Assembly (NCBI GenBank): GCA_964592815.1 | Contig: CAZQGE010000035.1 | Coordinates: 1 to 13,420, forward strand | DNA: 13,420 bases | Source: CAZQGE01 sp964592815 | Lineage (GTDB): Bacteria > Bacillota > Clostridia > Christensenellales > CAG-917 | Direction of reading: 5' to 3' | Shown: piece by piece, positions 12,750-13,420 of the stretch | Layout: the number at the start of each line of letters is the position of its first letter | Position numbering within the stretch: the first letter of the stretch is position 1 | Notes under the pieces: generated by a model | The model's database searches: none | What the model saw: the letters and a program-made list of their open reading frames with translations, nothing else | Told to the model about the DNA's origin: nothing | Made by a program: the position numbers and the translations under genes

Positions 12750-13260
12750 AATTCACCATAACCCCGAGTATATCTATTATTGAAATTTTTACTTTTACGT
12801 TTCCAGACAAAAAATTGTCAGTTTCATTTTCTGTATTATACGTCTTAATGTCAAAAACAAAGTTTTTGTCATTGTTTAGATAAACAAGCTCAAACATCTT
12901 CGTCAAAACGCTGTAAATGCTCCAAACTAAAAAATTACTCTTTTGCAACAATAAGTTTACTTTGTTCACAAAAACTATGTTTGTATGTTTTATGTTGTTG
13001 TAAAAACTATTGATAGAAATTTTTTTGATTATTCTCTTAATTTTGTCATTTTGATTTATCATTTTTCCATTGATAAATATTTTTAAGCCGGTTTTATATT
13101 TGCGCAAATGCAAATTTCCAACAACAATTCCTAAAAACGTGATTTGCGCGCGAAATTCATTATCTTTTTTTTGCCAGAAATAAACACCTTTTAACCTATA
13201 TGGAGCACTTAGCATTAAAAGCACTATGCTTATTGAAGCAATAACAGCAGCGTAAATCAT
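12736..13260 (-). CDS. DUF2953-family membrane-anchored protein
   Basis: A 174-residue protein of unknown function. Residues 1-18 are hydrophobic (YAAVIASISIVLLML) and probably anchor it in the membrane, after which APYRLKGVYFWQKKDNEFRAQITFLGIVVG is a beta-rich start like other DUF2953 members. The middle is Lys/Asn-rich and the end (VKVKISIIDILGVMVNYGKN) is again typical. Members usually sit directly before ytfJ/gerW, as here, and a sporulation-linked role has been assumed from that context only. The length is somewhat short. There is no visible Shine-Dalgarno site before the ATG: the upstream sequence is almost all A and T. Either a very short leader or a different start is used. It is the first gene of its operon. 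Confidence 0.75.
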   Translation of the reverse strand: MIYAAVIASISIVLLMLSAPYRLKGVYFWQKKDNEFRAQITFLGIVVGNLHLRKYKTGLKIFINGKMINQNDKIKRIIKKISINSFYNNIKHTNIVFVNKVNLLLQKSNFLVWSIYSVLTKMFELVYLNNDKNFVFDIKTYNTENETDNFLSGNVKVKISIIDILGVMVNYGKN

Positions 13261-13320
13261 AGTTATAGTATTTATATTTTATTGTATTTTATGTAATCCG
13301 TACAAAATCAAATAAACGAG
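13261..13320 (-). promoter_or_regulatory. AT-rich upstream region of the DUF2953 operon
   Basis: This stretch must carry the promoter of the DUF2953-gerW-dacF operon, but no clear sigma-A site is seen. The best reading on the minus strand is TTGTAC, 18 bases, TAAAAT; only three bases of the -35 box fit. A TATAAAT lies nine bases before the ATG, which would suit a leaderless or nearly leaderless message. A sporulation sigma factor may be used instead. Confidence 0.25.
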
Positions 13321-13412
13321 CAAATTAACTGACCAAATAAATAACTGACTGACTAAACAAGTAACTGACTAACTAAACAAGTAACTGACTAACTAAACAA
13401 GTAACTGACTAA
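13321..13412. repeat. 20-bp tandem repeat, about 4.5 copies
   Basis: The unit GTAACTGACTAACTAAACAA is perfect at 13361-13380 and 13381-13400, has two changes at 13341-13360, is more degenerate at 13321-13340 and breaks off after about 12 bases at 13401-13412. Within the unit there is a 4-base rhythm (TAAC, TGAC, TAAC, TAAA, CAAG), so it probably grew from a tetranucleotide tract. All frames on both strands contain stops, since 20 is not a multiple of three, so it is non-coding. Copies become more alike towards the window edge, as expected where expansion is recent. It may continue beyond the window. Confidence 0.9.
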
Positions 13413-13420
13413 ATACAATA

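Noticed and set aside
13321..13420. Possible CRISPR array from regularly spaced repeats
   Set aside because: The 20-bp units abut directly with no unique spacers, and no cas genes are in the window.

Overview
This is an AT-rich chromosomal segment that looks like a low-GC Firmicute of the class Clostridia, probably uncultured. The grounds are the single-gene fusion of IspH with an S1-domain protein (known from Clostridia), the GerW/YtfJ spore-protein family gene beside a DUF2953 gene and a DacF-type D-Ala-D-Ala carboxypeptidase, strong Shine-Dalgarno sites, occasional GTG starts, and near-consensus TTGACA/TATAAT promoters. Genus or species cannot be named from the sequence.

Left part, plus strand (1-4740): the last codons of an unidentified gene; a 357-residue XerS-like tyrosine recombinase behind a perfect consensus promoter; a PadR-type regulator joined to a long charged linker and four C-terminal membrane helices, whose -35 box lies in a perfect 11-bp inverted repeat; then a 284-base non-coding stretch holding three related copies of 'tRNA 3' end plus terminator', only the last being part of an intact tRNA-Trp (minus strand). 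Next are proC and rnhA, overlapping as ATGA and closed by a bidirectional terminator.

Right part, minus strand (4766-13260), in order of transcription: (a) DUF2953 gene, gerW-like gene, dacF-like gene, closed by a terminator; (b) rluB-type pseudouridine synthase, surE, HI0933/BaiN-type flavoprotein; (c) cmk, plsC, ispH-S1 fusion. Operons (b) and (c) have recognisable promoters. Most neighbours overlap by 1-14 bases, so translational coupling is likely. Roles are cell envelope and spore functions (a), RNA modification and nucleotide housekeeping (b), and CMP phosphorylation, phosphatidic acid synthesis, isoprenoid precursor synthesis and an S1 RNA-binding protein (c). The window ends in a 20-bp non-coding tandem repeat.

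Most of the window is housekeeping. The items worth a second look are the membrane-anchored PadR protein and its inverted repeat, the decayed tRNA-Trp copies with a structured insert, a strong internal Shine-Dalgarno site at the IspH/S1 junction, and the terminal tandem repeat. I do not see a defence system, prophage, CRISPR array or insertion sequence.
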